In this document: positions 6,792 to 16,750 of the stretch, piece by piece
How the letters are laid out: each line of letters opens with the position of its first letter
How positions within the stretch are numbered: the stretch's first letter is position 1
Assembly (NCBI RefSeq): GCF_026870155.1
Contig: NZ_CP113975.1
Location: forward strand, 1,798,001-1,862,000
Length of the DNA stretch: 64,000 nucleotides
Direction: 5' to 3'
From: Flavobacterium marginilacus
GTDB taxonomy: Bacteria; Bacteroidota; Bacteroidia; Flavobacteriales; Flavobacteriaceae
The notes under the pieces: model-generated
What the model saw: only the letters and a program-made list of their open reading frames with translations
Told to the model about the DNA's origin: nothing
Database searches by the model: none
Program-made: the position numbers and the translations under genes

Positions 6792-9700
6792 ACCAAAAGC
6801 AACTCTTGCTCGGTCATCAGTTCCTTTGAAATAGGTAATCCGTCCGGTAATTACATTGAGACCGTTTATCCATATTCCTCCGCCAACGGACTGATGCCAT
6901 TTATGGGATTCTTCGCCTTCAAGCCAGACTCTTCCGTAATCATATCCTCCCAGAATTCCGTATGACATTGGTACGATACTTTTTTTAATTTTACCAATAT
7001 TCCAGCGCAGATCAGTGCTTTGGTAGAAAGAGGCGTTACCCAAAAAGCGTTCGTTTCTAAAACCTCTTAAATCATAATCACCGCCTAAAGCAGCTCCCTG
7101 ATAAAATTCGAAATTATTATTAAACAGTATTTTTGATTTCAATATTGTTGCCAGAACAAATTCTCCTTTGGGATCAATTTTATGATTGAAATTAAGTTTG
7201 GTTTCTAGTGCAGGAAAATTTGTTTTTGTTTCATTCAAATTCATTTTCCAGCTTCCAGCTAGTGAAAAACCAAATCCCATAGTAGGAAGTGAAGGTACAT
7301 CATAATTCTCAAAACTATATTTAGCGCCAACTCCCGCATACTGCTGATTGTCAAAAACGTTTGGATTTACAGTGCCTGGGATATTAATATACCTGCCGTT
7401 AGTGTCTTCGGCTTTTATTTTTTCAAAAAGCGTAATGAAATTGAATTCGCTTCCATAACGTCCTGTTTTTTTTATTGAAGGAGACACTTTTATTGTTCGA
7501 AGGCGGACTCTGTTATAGTCCATGCCGTATATATGATCACTGTTTACCGTTTCATTTCCGTATCCAAAATAGTTCACGCTAAAGTTAGGACTCGTAAATT
7601 TTGATTCTATTTCGAGATTCCATTTTCCAAAACTTTGAGGAAAAATGCCGTTATAAGCAAGTTCATACCCGCTGCTGGCAAATAAATAATTAGCTCTCAG
7701 GGTATGTTTTTGCGTGTACGGATTTTGATTGAATTTGTTGACGGTATAGTTGGCAATAATCCCAAGTTTTACGCCATCATCGGGATTGTAGCCTCCAAAT
7801 GGAAATCCAGAGAAGGCATTGTATTTAATTTTTTCATAATTATAAAGGTTAAGATCATAATCATCGGTCAAAATAGTTTTGGCTTTAGAATCTAATACAT
7901 AGGTATTGTCTTTGGATTTAAAATCATATATTTTGAGTTTTTTGCCATTTTCTGCGTTGTACGAATCGTGGTTTTGTCCGCCGATTAACCGGATTTTGAT
8001 ATCAGATTTTGAAGGGCCTTTTACTTCAAATAAATCATCATCGTCTAAGCCGTAAATCCAGATATTTTTGGTTTTCGCGGCATTGAAACTTTTTTCATAC
8101 TGCAGTTCATCATTTTGGTTTTTTACTCTGTAAACTGCAATTTCAGTGTTGTTTTTTGAAGTGTGGGTAATTATAAATTTATCTTTTTTATCTGTACCGA
8201 CAATCAATACCGTTTTCTGCAGTACTCTGTAATACTCTTTTGCATAATCCTGCAGTTTCGTTTTTCTTATTCTTAATTTGCGTTTAATATCTTCAATCGT
8301 TTCGTCTTGAACTTCTTTTGGCAAAGCGGTAAAAGCGTTATTTATATCCTCATCCGTGAGGTGTTCCTGAATGTATTTGGCCTGCGTAATCCATTCCTTT
8401 TCATCGGCAGTTTTTAGTAAAGCAATATCCTGCGGATAGGGTTCACGATTGAGCCATTTTACATTTTTAATATCTTCCTTAAAGCTTTGCTGATGGCGGA
8501 GTGCCGGCATATTCATCAGTAATGAAAGCAGTGTTCCGTCATATTTTGTAAAGGCTTGATCCCGGTCTCTTGGAATAGGTTTATAAATGATTTTTCCGTT
8601 CTCTTTGTATTCTCCCCATCGCCATTGATCGCTGTGTCTGTCCCAGTCTCCAATGAGCATATCGAATAATCTTGCTTTGATATATTCGGGTTCGTCAATC
8701 GTATATTTTTCATCCTTGTGCATGTTTTTCATAACATCATCAGTACTGATGATATCTAATGGATTTTTTAAACTTTTTGCCTCCTTTTGACTGCCGGATA
8801 ACTGCTCTTCAACCAAGTATAATTCATTTCCGAAATTATAATTAAAGCTTTTTAGCGCTGTTTCTTTTGGAATATAATACAAATGAGGATTGGTGTGCGC
8901 GACACCAATTTTGTCGGCCATATTTCCTACTGCAAGGGGTGTGTAGGGGTGCGAAGTGGTGTAAAAATCAAATAAAAAATCTTCGGCATAGGTGTCATCA
9001 AATTGGTTTAAAATAAACTGGTCTTTGAACACCACAGACTGCAGAAAACGGGAAGTACTTTTCTTTAAGGCACGCATTACGTACTCTTTCCCGCTGGCAT
9101 CAGCTAGGCGTAATGATTTTGACTGGTGTCCGCCGCCTTCTCTGATAGGTTTTACTCCTCCAAAAAGTGTGTCCAATACTGCTGTTTTTGCTATAATGGG
9201 CATACTGTAATAGCTGCGGTAATGCTGGCCAAAAAGGAATTTATGAAAAATACTTTTTTGGGTCATTTCTTTAGAATAAATGGAGGTTTGGGTTGTTTGG
9301 GCAAAATGATTCGGCAGATTTTTTGGCGTAATTGTATCTTTTGATTTTATAATAGTCTGTTCAAAAAGCAGTTTTTCCTTTTGGTTTTCATTACCATAAA
9401 AGGCAGCTTTTGTTTGTCCGTTTTTATATATGGTCAATGTGGCATATCCATTTCCGCCGTATGAAAAATCATTTGGATTTACAGCCTTAGCCGATTCCGA
9501 TTTTGAACCCGCACCGCTTATAATCTGCTTAATGTCGTTTTTGGCCAGGTATTGTAAATTATGATCATGACCCGAAACCACAATGACATTTCTCTGATTC
9601 TGCAGAAGTGTTTTTATCCGTTTTGTAAAATTGAGATATACTTTATTTTGAATATCCTGCGGGCTGATTCCCGATGTTTTCCGAATTAAATTTATTATTG

Positions 9701-10508
9701 AGCCAATAACTGGCAGCGGAATTTTTTGTTCCAAAGGGAAAAGTTCTTTTTCTATCGAATACTGTCCGCCGTGGGAACCGCTGGTCATTAATGGATGATG
9801 CATCGCAAGGATTACCGTTTTGTCTTGATTTTTATTTAATAGACTTGCCAGTTCTTCAAAAAAAGCTTCGCGGGTTTTAATCGTGCAGTTGTCATTCATT
9901 GCAGGGTATGAATCCCAATCTTCCAAAAACCATTGGCTGTCGATAGTTATCAGCGTAATATCTGAAGTGATTTTTAGTTCGTCCAGACCGCAATTTTGCT
10001 GAGGCATAAACGACTTTTTATCATTCAGATAATTGGTTACAAATTTTGCCTGCCGTTCTAAACCTTTTATACCGCTGTACCAGTCGTGATTTCCGGGGAT
10101 AAAAATAGTTTTCCCTTTAAAGTTTTTAGCCAGCTTCAATTGATTTATAAGTTTAGTTTTGGCTAAATCCTGTTCTGCTGAAGTACCGGAATTTGGAAAA
10201 CCTTTTGGATAAATATTATCACCAAGAAACAGCAGTGTACTTTTTTTATCAGATTGTTCTAGTCTGTTCTGAAGCAGTGCAAGTGTTTTTTGTGCTTTAT
10301 CTTCATCAGCATTTCCTGCATCTCCAATCAGATAAAAAGTGTGGGCAGTTTTTGAGGAATCGGTTTCCTCTTGTGAGACAGCTGTGTCGATATCTTTGCC
10401 ATATTGAGGATGATGTGTCGCACAAGATTGGAATATCAGTAATAAAATAAGAAGTCCAAAAAGCGCTGTCATTCTTTTAATGAATGAATTTTTAAAAAAC
10501 AATCCCAT
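6774..10508 (-). CDS. Outer-membrane metallophosphoesterase / kinase-like / beta-barrel fusion protein
   Basis: A 1,244-residue lipoprotein (lipobox FQSCA near residue 28). Residues about 55-330 form a calcineurin-like metallophosphoesterase with all the metal motifs: GDAGNADED (61), GDNIYPKG (97), GNHDW (140), AMHHP (236) and SGHDHN (313). The middle third (about 430-830) has GDWDRHSDQW near 624 and PRDRDQAF near 650, a pattern resembling the catalytic loop and metal-binding Asp of HipA/Fam20C/CotH-type kinase folds. The last third (about 870-1244) reads as a BamA/TamA-type surface-antigen barrel, with DYDLRGFRNERF near 1160 and a terminal aromatic Phe. The phosphoesterase call is firm and the barrel likely; the kinase-like reading is my inference. 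The substrate is unknown. The start ATG is at 10506-10508. Confidence 0.8.
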   Translation of the reverse strand: MGLFFKNSFIKRMTALFGLLILLLIFQSCATHHPQYGKDIDTAVSQEETDSSKTAHTFYLIGDAGNADEDKAQKTLALLQNRLEQSDKKSTLLFLGDNIYPKGFPNSGTSAEQDLAKTKLINQLKLAKNFKGKTIFIPGNHDWYSGIKGLERQAKFVTNYLNDKKSFMPQQNCGLDELKITSDITLITIDSQWFLEDWDSYPAMNDNCTIKTREAFFEELASLLNKNQDKTVILAMHHPLMTSGSHGGQYSIEKELFPLEQKIPLPVIGSIINLIRKTSGISPQDIQNKVYLNFTKRIKTLLQNQRNVIVVSGHDHNLQYLAKNDIKQIISGAGSKSESAKAVNPNDFSYGGNGYATLTIYKNGQTKAAFYGNENQKEKLLFEQTIIKSKDTITPKNLPNHFAQTTQTSIYSKEMTQKSIFHKFLFGQHYRSYYSMPIIAKTAVLDTLFGGVKPIREGGGHQSKSLRLADASGKEYVMRALKKSTSRFLQSVVFKDQFILNQFDDTYAEDFLFDFYTTSHPYTPLAVGNMADKIGVAHTNPHLYYIPKETALKSFNYNFGNELYLVEEQLSGSQKEAKSLKNPLDIISTDDVMKNMHKDEKYTIDEPEYIKARLFDMLIGDWDRHSDQWRWGEYKENGKIIYKPIPRDRDQAFTKYDGTLLSLLMNMPALRHQQSFKEDIKNVKWLNREPYPQDIALLKTADEKEWITQAKYIQEHLTDEDINNAFTALPKEVQDETIEDIKRKLRIRKTKLQDYAKEYYRVLQKTVLIVGTDKKDKFIITHTSKNNTEIAVYRVKNQNDELQYEKSFNAAKTKNIWIYGLDDDDLFEVKGPSKSDIKIRLIGGQNHDSYNAENGKKLKIYDFKSKDNTYVLDSKAKTILTDDYDLNLYNYEKIKYNAFSGFPFGGYNPDDGVKLGIIANYTVNKFNQNPYTQKHTLRANYLFASSGYELAYNGIFPQSFGKWNLEIESKFTSPNFSVNYFGYGNETVNSDHIYGMDYNRVRLRTIKVSPSIKKTGRYGSEFNFITLFEKIKAEDTNGRYINIPGTVNPNVFDNQQYAGVGAKYSFENYDVPSLPTMGFGFSLAGSWKMNLNETKTNFPALETKLNFNHKIDPKGEFVLATILKSKILFNNNFEFYQGAALGGDYDLRGFRNERFLGNASFYQSTDLRWNIGKIKKSIVPMSYGILGGYDYGRVWLEGEESHKWHQSVGGGIWINGLNVITGRITYFKGTDDRARVAFGLGYGF

Positions 10509-10577
10509 GATTTTATGGTTTTATAATAACTTTTCTGTGATACAGAGTAAAAGTACTTAAAGGAAATTGATTAACAC

Positions 10578-10755
10578 GGCATTCACATTAAAAAAAAGAT
10601 AAACACGAATTTCACCAATTAACACTAATTCTTATCAAAATTGAAATCAAATTTTACAACTTTTTACATTTTCGAATATTTTGTGTAATTAAACAGCAAT
10701 CTTAATTCGTGCAGATTAGTGTAATTCGTGTCAGAAACTTTTAAAAGCGAATGCC
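10578..10755. mobile_element. MITE-like element, family B (left end degenerate)
   Basis: This 178-bp element matches the copy at 60783-60957 through its middle and right end. The right terminal repeat is intact, but the left terminus has diverged after GGCATTC. It lies in the 530-bp gap between two divergent genes. No other gene or clear promoter was seen in 10509-11038. Confidence 0.7.
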
Positions 10756-11038
10756 TTGATTAATTAATAGTTTTAACCTTCCATAAAATGTTTCGAAAAT
10801 AGAACTTTTCAAACATTTTAGAAAAGTTTTATAATCCGGCTGGTAAAAAGGACCGGTTTTATAGACTTTAAATGAGTGAATTGATAATCAAATGGCTAAA
10901 AATGTATAGCACGGTTTTTATTCTTTGGTTAAAAATGATTATCAGAAAACAATTTCATAATTTAGACGTTTAAAATCATGGCAGACGAATTGTTTAGAAA
11001 ACAGTTCCTAATGTTTGCCTTAAGATAAAAATCAAAGT

Positions 11039-12229
11039 ATGACTCTTGTAAATGAAGTTCAGGATTTTGTTTCCAATTTAATCAAAGAAAAACTCTCTGA
11101 TTTATACAGCTATCACAATATGGATCATACGCTTGAGGTAGTTCGGGCTGTTGAAATTTTATGTGATGAAGAAAAAGTAAATCCATCAGATAAGAAAATT
11201 CTACTGATAGCCGCCTGGTTTCATGATACGGGATATGTTGACAGTTTTAATGATCACGAAGAGTTCAGCACAAAAATAGCAGCTCAGTTTTTGAGTGAAA
11301 AAGGAAAATCTGAAGCATATATTACGGCTGTTAACAGGTTAATTAGAGCTACTGTCAAAGACTATATTCCACAGTCGAATTTAGAAAAAATCATTAAAGA
11401 CGCCGATTATCACCATATTTTAAATGACAGTTATGTTGTTAATTGTGAATGTCTAAGGAAAGAGTGGCAAAACATTGACGGAAAATCAATGACGGATATA
11501 GAATGGGCTAAGGGAAATGAATTTTTTCTGACAGCGATGCATAAATTTTATACTCCGTATGCTGTCGAACATTGGCAGCCTTTGAAAGAAAAAAACATAA
11601 AACGGCTTCAGAAAAAAATAAAAAAAATGGATGCAGAATTTAAAAAAGAGAATAAAAAAAAAGGTAAAGAAGACAAAATAGACAAACCAGATAAACCAGA
11701 TCGCGGTATCGATACTTTATTTAGAGTTACTTTAGGGAATCATACCCGTTTGAGCGGTATTGCAGACAGCAAAGCCAATATTTTACTTTCGGTAAATGCA
11801 ATTATTATTTCGATTGCACTTTCTACATTGATTCCAAAACTGGATAGTCCGAAAAATGCGCACTTAGTAGTTCCTACTTTTATTATGCTGCTATCAAGTG
11901 TAATTACTATTATTTTTGCGATACTTTCTACAAGGCCAAAAGTTACCAAAGGAGTTTTTACCCAAAAAGACATTGAGGACAGAAATACAAATCTTCTGTT
12001 TTTTGGAAATTTTTATAAAATGCCTTTAAAAGATTATCAATGGGCTATGAATGAAATGATGAAAGACCGGGAATATCTCTATAATTCATTGATTAAGGAT
12101 TTGTATTTTTTGGGAATCGTATTGGAAAAAAAATACCGTTTACTGCGGATTGCCTACAATATTTTTATGATTGGATTAGTACTGTCAGTAATTGCTTTTG
12201 TTATTGCTTTCAAAACAATTGGAGGCTGA
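11039..12229 (+). CDS. HD-domain protein fused to a PycTM (Pycsar effector-like) membrane domain
   Basis: A 396-residue protein. Residues about 15-150 form an HD hydrolase domain with the metal ligands in order: YHNMDH (near 26), FHDTGY (near 61), DHEEFS (near 71) and DADYHH (near 123). A Lys-rich linker (about 190-222) follows. Residues about 225-396 match the PycTM/DUF5706 type, with RVTLGNHTRLSGIADSKAN leading into two hydrophobic segments, then a third at the C-terminus. PycTM domains are membrane-disrupting effectors of Pycsar anti-phage defence, normally next to a pyrimidine cyclase. No cyclase is present here. HD domains often cleave nucleotides or cyclic nucleotides, so the HD part could control the membrane part; this is inference. 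Confidence 0.8.
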   Translation: MTLVNEVQDFVSNLIKEKLSDLYSYHNMDHTLEVVRAVEILCDEEKVNPSDKKILLIAAWFHDTGYVDSFNDHEEFSTKIAAQFLSEKGKSEAYITAVNRLIRATVKDYIPQSNLEKIIKDADYHHILNDSYVVNCECLRKEWQNIDGKSMTDIEWAKGNEFFLTAMHKFYTPYAVEHWQPLKEKNIKRLQKKIKKMDAEFKKENKKKGKEDKIDKPDKPDRGIDTLFRVTLGNHTRLSGIADSKANILLSVNAIIISIALSTLIPKLDSPKNAHLVVPTFIMLLSSVITIIFAILSTRPKVTKGVFTQKDIEDRNTNLLFFGNFYKMPLKDYQWAMNEMMKDREYLYNSLIKDLYFLGIVLEKKYRLLRIAYNIFMIGLVLSVIAFVIAFKTIGG

Positions 12230-12337
12230 TGTTTTTTTCTTTTAGAGGATTACAAAATGCTAATCTTTTTTATAGAATGTTACTTTTTAAATCTTTGTAT
12301 TTTAAATTTTTTAATTCTGTCAGTTTACTAAATCTTG

Positions 12338-14680
12338 TTAGGTATTGTCTTTTGCGTAATTTGTAAAATTAGTATTGATGACTTTTACGCGGATAGCTCT
12401 CAGCCCTGACACACCCTGAAGTTCTTCGACTTCAAATTGTTCAATTGCGGGTTCCAGTATTTTTTTGAACTGCAGGTATTTGATGTATTTTAAATATTCG
12501 TTTTGTTCGGAATTATGAGAATATACGATAGTGATTTTTTCCTTTTGCGTAATTCTTTCTTTGCTGCCTTTTATGGTTGCTTTATCAATGCGTTTTTTGA
12601 CTACTTCGTATCGTGCATTGTATGTGCCATCGACATCAAAACGTTTTTCATCCATTCTGAAACGAATAGAAATAGGGGAGCTGAATGCTAAAATCAGTGA
12701 AGTCACATCCAGTTCATAAGGCAGAGTAGCTTTGAGCTGATGATGTTCCAATTCCATTTCGCACAATGTCTGCAGCTGCCATAATCTCAAATTATTTAAA
12801 TACAGATTATCAAATGGTTTTGAGGGTGCAATAGAAGCACCAATGTAGAGGTTGTGCTCTACACCATCGGTTTTAAAACGCTCATAATAATGCGGATAAA
12901 TCAGTTGCGCTTCCGTTTGTTTTTGGTCCAAAATAACGGCTAGTTTTTTATTGATAACAGACATGGTATTATCAAACTTTTTTCTAGCCTGATAGAACAT
13001 TCCTGTTTTTTCGTCCAGACTTTCAAAATAGTTTTGTTTTATGGTTTCATGCTCTAGATCCATTGTTGTGTTTTTCAGGATAGGATGAATTTCGGCTTCG
13101 ATATAATTCTGAATTTGCTGTTCGGTATCTGCTTTTAGAGATGAATCGAGTTCAGAATTAAATGATTTTAATTCAAATATCCGCTGTTCCAGCAGAACAA
13201 AACTATCATTTGATTTTTGGCTTTCAAAAAGATTTATAAGTGTGCTTAACTGATTTTTTAAATCCTCTTTGACCGTTTTATTGCGGTGTTCCGAGGAACC
13301 TTTTATATCAATTTGACCATACAGAGGATAGACTTCCTTGAAAATGATTTCTTTAAAAATATAATCTTTGGCAGGGGAGCTGGACTGAAAATATTTCAGG
13401 GCTTCCCGCTTAAATTTCCAGTAAACACTGGAGTGAATGGCTGTATATTCTCTTTGAATAATAGCTTCAATCTGGTTTTCCTTATCGATTTTATAACTCT
13501 CTAGATTATCAACGAGATAAGGCAGAAATAAATCTAAATTTATTGCATTGATGCTGTTTAAAGCACTCGGTTTTGAAGAAACTAATTCTATAATGCCAAG
13601 AATACTATCGTCTTTTATGACTAATGCAAAAATGCAGCTTTGTATGCCCTGCTGCAGCAAATGCTGTCCTAGTTTTTCATTTCCTGCAATTTTTGAAAAT
13701 TGTTCGACATCAGAGATTATAATATTTTTTTTGTCTTCCAGAATAGTTTTAAAACAATGACCATAAATACCATTTCTACAATCCATTTCTTCTATATCAT
13801 TCAAGATATAGCTTTTGATCATTTTATCATTATACGGAGGAATTGTAAATCTTTCTTCTTCCTCATCATATAGGATAAATCCAATTCTTAAATCAGGAAT
13901 TTTAAAAATGGATTTGAATATAGATTCAAAACTAATGTCTGAAGCCGTTTGCGCTGCTTTAGTTCTTAAAAGATTGCTTTTTAAATTTGACACGGCACTT
14001 TCGCGGGTTACGTCAAAAAGGCTTACTATCCCAAAACCCTTTAAAATCCAGCTTTCGCGTGGAAATTTTTCTTTCCAAAGCTCAATCTTATCATAATTAT
14101 TCATCAGCAGATTGATATCTTCCGGACTGATTTTTGGTGCATTTTGTGTTGGAATAATTTCAAGAAAATCGGCATTGTATAAAATGCGGTAATGGTATAT
14201 GACACCATTTGCATTTGGAATATCATAAAACAAAGGTTTGTTGAAATCAAAATTCTGACCGTAAAATGCATTTAAAATCAGAATGCAGTTAAGAATATAA
14301 AATTGATCCTCTTCAAAATCTCGAATTTCCATGTCAAATGTCATTCCTGCATCTTGGAGGATTTTTTTGAACCTTTTGGTATAATTAAAAGTTACATTTT
14401 GAAATGGAATAGAAACAGCTTTAATTTCATTATTTGTTAACGCAGTAGGGAAGAGATCGGCAAGTAAATTATGGATTAATTCTTCGTGTTTTTTTATAAA
14501 GTTTAAATCAGTAATTCCTTCTCTGAATTCTGGATAAGGAGCTGTTTCTTTTAGTAAGGCTTTGGCATAATTAGAGCGGTAATCTATATTTGATACAGCA
14601 ATTTCTTCTAAATTTTCTATCAGTTTATGAAATGAAATCAGTGTTTTAAACGGGCTTTTTGTAAATTCGGTATAATTCAT
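12338..14680 (-). CDS. Large GAF-domain cytoplasmic protein
   Basis: A 780-residue protein with no signal peptide or membrane segment. Residues about 255-400 resemble a GAF domain: a DLRIGFILYDEEEERF opening, a NGIYGHCFKTILEDKKN segment and FALVIKDDSILGIIEL strands. The N-terminal 250 residues and the long helical C-terminal half (coiled-coil-like around 470-590) match nothing I can name. There is no kinase, cyclase or response-regulator domain. GAF domains bind small ligands, including cyclic nucleotides. It converges with the HD-PycTM gene, with 108 bp between the stops. Confidence 0.6.
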   Translation of the reverse strand: MNYTEFTKSPFKTLISFHKLIENLEEIAVSNIDYRSNYAKALLKETAPYPEFREGITDLNFIKKHEELIHNLLADLFPTALTNNEIKAVSIPFQNVTFNYTKRFKKILQDAGMTFDMEIRDFEEDQFYILNCILILNAFYGQNFDFNKPLFYDIPNANGVIYHYRILYNADFLEIIPTQNAPKISPEDINLLMNNYDKIELWKEKFPRESWILKGFGIVSLFDVTRESAVSNLKSNLLRTKAAQTASDISFESIFKSIFKIPDLRIGFILYDEEEERFTIPPYNDKMIKSYILNDIEEMDCRNGIYGHCFKTILEDKKNIIISDVEQFSKIAGNEKLGQHLLQQGIQSCIFALVIKDDSILGIIELVSSKPSALNSINAINLDLFLPYLVDNLESYKIDKENQIEAIIQREYTAIHSSVYWKFKREALKYFQSSSPAKDYIFKEIIFKEVYPLYGQIDIKGSSEHRNKTVKEDLKNQLSTLINLFESQKSNDSFVLLEQRIFELKSFNSELDSSLKADTEQQIQNYIEAEIHPILKNTTMDLEHETIKQNYFESLDEKTGMFYQARKKFDNTMSVINKKLAVILDQKQTEAQLIYPHYYERFKTDGVEHNLYIGASIAPSKPFDNLYLNNLRLWQLQTLCEMELEHHQLKATLPYELDVTSLILAFSSPISIRFRMDEKRFDVDGTYNARYEVVKKRIDKATIKGSKERITQKEKITIVYSHNSEQNEYLKYIKYLQFKKILEPAIEQFEVEELQGVSGLRAIRVKVINTNFTNYAKDNT

Positions 14681-15103
14681 AAAACGAATTGAAGTTGGCA
14701 GTTGTATTAAGTGTGTTGTAATTATCTGATTATGAGTTTTGTATAATGTGTTTTTTAGAAAGCATACTGCTTAAATAATTACAGTTTAAATTTAGTGATT
14801 TATTTGCCAGATGTGACAGCGTGTAACAATTTATCTAAATTGTTTAAAAAAAATAGAACTGTTCACAAATAATACCATGTGTTTTTTTCGCCGCTGATTA
14901 TACAGATTCTCACAGATTTCATTACTATTTTTTTTTTAAAATCTGCGTAAATCTTTTTAACCTGTGACTAATTCTATCTGTTTGGTATTAGTTAAGGATA
15001 GTTATAAAAAAATAATTTGCAATTGAAAATTTTAAGGGAGAGCATAAAAAAAGGCAGGCCTAATTTTGAGACTGCCTTTTAGCCGTAATGCTGTTTTGTT
15101 CAG
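14681..15103. other. Intergenic region with a MITE-like copy and a terminator
   Basis: This gap holds a diverged family A MITE-like element (about 14853-15005, right end GATAGTTAT) and the hairpin terminator at 15049-15080. Nothing else is recognisable. Confidence 0.6.
15049..15080 (-). terminator. Hairpin terminator of the cytochrome operon
   Basis: A 9-bp perfect stem (15049-15057/15072-15080) is followed on the minus strand by a U-rich run. It lies 24 bp past the stop of the cytochrome gene. Confidence 0.75.
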
Positions 15104-16654
15104 TTATTTTTTAATTCCTTTATTCTTTTGATAGGAAACAGGATATTTAGCGAAAGATATAGCAAAGCTAAAATCACCAAACTTAGAATTATTTACAGAA
15201 TCCTTTGGGTAAGGTGCTATTGTGCTGTATATATGACAGTTAAAACAGGTGTTGGTTGACTGTACATAGGTTTCCATTGTTGAATTGGCAACAATAGATA
15301 CACCGCTAAGCATTGACGAAGTATTTATATTCCTTGGTGATTGAATAGGCACTGTTGGATCAGGCTGTACCGTTATAGACCATATAACATCTACTAATTC
15401 ATAATACTGCCAGACTGAATTAGGATAGAATTTTTGAATTTTTTGCTGCATCAGTTTATTAATTGGAGCAGCATACTTTTGGTCAATACTGTTTATCCTA
15501 GTACTTTGTGTGGCTACAGGACCTGCTTGATTTAAATAATACGGAGGCGGAGTATTAGGAACACATTTAACAACTGCTGTAGAATCTCCATGAGAGGTTT
15601 TAACAGTTACCTGCCTGTTGGTACATTTTGCATTGTAAAAATTATAGCCATATTGAGAAGGTGCAGGAGCGTTAAGATCACTTTGATCAGGTGTATTGTC
15701 TATCTGTTCAAATGTTGCCCATACCCATGTAGGCTGGTTTTGTGTTTTATGCAGTATGTGCAGTCCTACAAGTGCTACAACAGTATTTCTTAGTTTTTTT
15801 GTGATTGGGTCTAATACCGTTGCTTTAGAAAGTTTATATCTTGTCCATTTTGGTGACTGCGGATCAGGGACTTCGAGCCACGTCGCTTTTAATTCAATTG
15901 CACCAACAATTCCTTTATATTCCCCTTGCGGGAAATTAATGGGCTGGTTCAATTGTACTGTGTCATGCTGCACCTGAGCATTATAGAATCCTTTTTTTAC
16001 AATAAAATCATAGTAGTCTTTATTCAGCATAATTTCATACCATACATTGGTATTGTTTTGTGCACCAAGCCAGCTTGGTTTATTAAATGGCGCAGCCTGA
16101 TTGGGACTGAAACTTACTTCTGAACCGTTTTTTTCAATTTTGCTGACAAACGTCAATAGTTTGGTTTGTGTTTTTTTCATCAGCAGTTTTTGTGATTTAA
16201 ACAGGCTGCTGTATTCGTCAGAAACTAAAGTTCCCCAAACAGGCGGTTTTGAACCGTCATCAGGAAACAGTACTTCTCTTGGCATATAGGTTTCCCATTG
16301 GACAAAGGAATAATCATTTGGCGTACCAAAAGAAGAAGACGGGTTTGTAGGCCAATTTAAAGCAATAAATTCCTGCCATGCAAAACAGTCAGCTAATGTC
16401 TGATTAAACAGCTGCAGATCGCCCGGCACTTCATTATTGAAAGTTATCGGAAGCTTAAAACTTGTTGAATCAGCTGCATAGCAGCTGCAGGTATTAGCAT
16501 TAGAATCAGTATCAGAATATATATAATCAGGAGGAATAGAACTATATGGCGATATTGATTTTTCATATACCAATCCTGTTGCTATAGCTGCAAGCGGAAT
16601 CATGGCAAATGAAATCCAAAGTTTTTTTTTTGAAAAAGTAGTTTTTTTATTCAT
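15104..16654 (-). CDS. Exported mono-haem c-type cytochrome family protein
   Basis: From ATG 16652-16654 (MNKKTTFSKKKLW) the protein has 516 residues and an N-terminal signal or anchor (ISFAMIPLAAIATGLVY). A longer start at 16717 would put 21 residues before it and is less plausible. A single CxxCH haem-binding motif, CFNCH, lies about 45 residues from the C-terminus and is followed by YSTIAPYP. The long N-terminal part (about 450 residues, with a CSCYAAD cysteine cluster near residue 50) has no recognisable catalytic motif. It lies 96 bp downstream of the 701-residue lectin-like gene in the same direction, so the two probably form an operon and work together, perhaps as an electron-accepting partner. 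The substrate is unknown. Confidence 0.6.
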   Translation of the reverse strand: MNKKTTFSKKKLWISFAMIPLAAIATGLVYEKSISPYSSIPPDYIYSDTDSNANTCSCYAADSTSFKLPITFNNEVPGDLQLFNQTLADCFAWQEFIALNWPTNPSSSFGTPNDYSFVQWETYMPREVLFPDDGSKPPVWGTLVSDEYSSLFKSQKLLMKKTQTKLLTFVSKIEKNGSEVSFSPNQAAPFNKPSWLGAQNNTNVWYEIMLNKDYYDFIVKKGFYNAQVQHDTVQLNQPINFPQGEYKGIVGAIELKATWLEVPDPQSPKWTRYKLSKATVLDPITKKLRNTVVALVGLHILHKTQNQPTWVWATFEQIDNTPDQSDLNAPAPSQYGYNFYNAKCTNRQVTVKTSHGDSTAVVKCVPNTPPPYYLNQAGPVATQSTRINSIDQKYAAPINKLMQQKIQKFYPNSVWQYYELVDVIWSITVQPDPTVPIQSPRNINTSSMLSGVSIVANSTMETYVQSTNTCFNCHIYSTIAPYPKDSVNNSKFGDFSFAISFAKYPVSYQKNKGIKK

Positions 16655-16750
16655 TGTTTTGTTTTTGTGTTTAAAAAAATAAGGAAAGCATATGGCATGA
16701 AGCAGGTTCGCTGCCATAATACCTTCCCCATAATATTGAAAAAGAGTGGT

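Noticed and set aside
11039..14680. HD-PycTM plus GAF gene as a complete Pycsar system
   Set aside because: Pycsar needs a pyrimidine cyclase next to the effector. The neighbour has no cyclase motif and is convergent.
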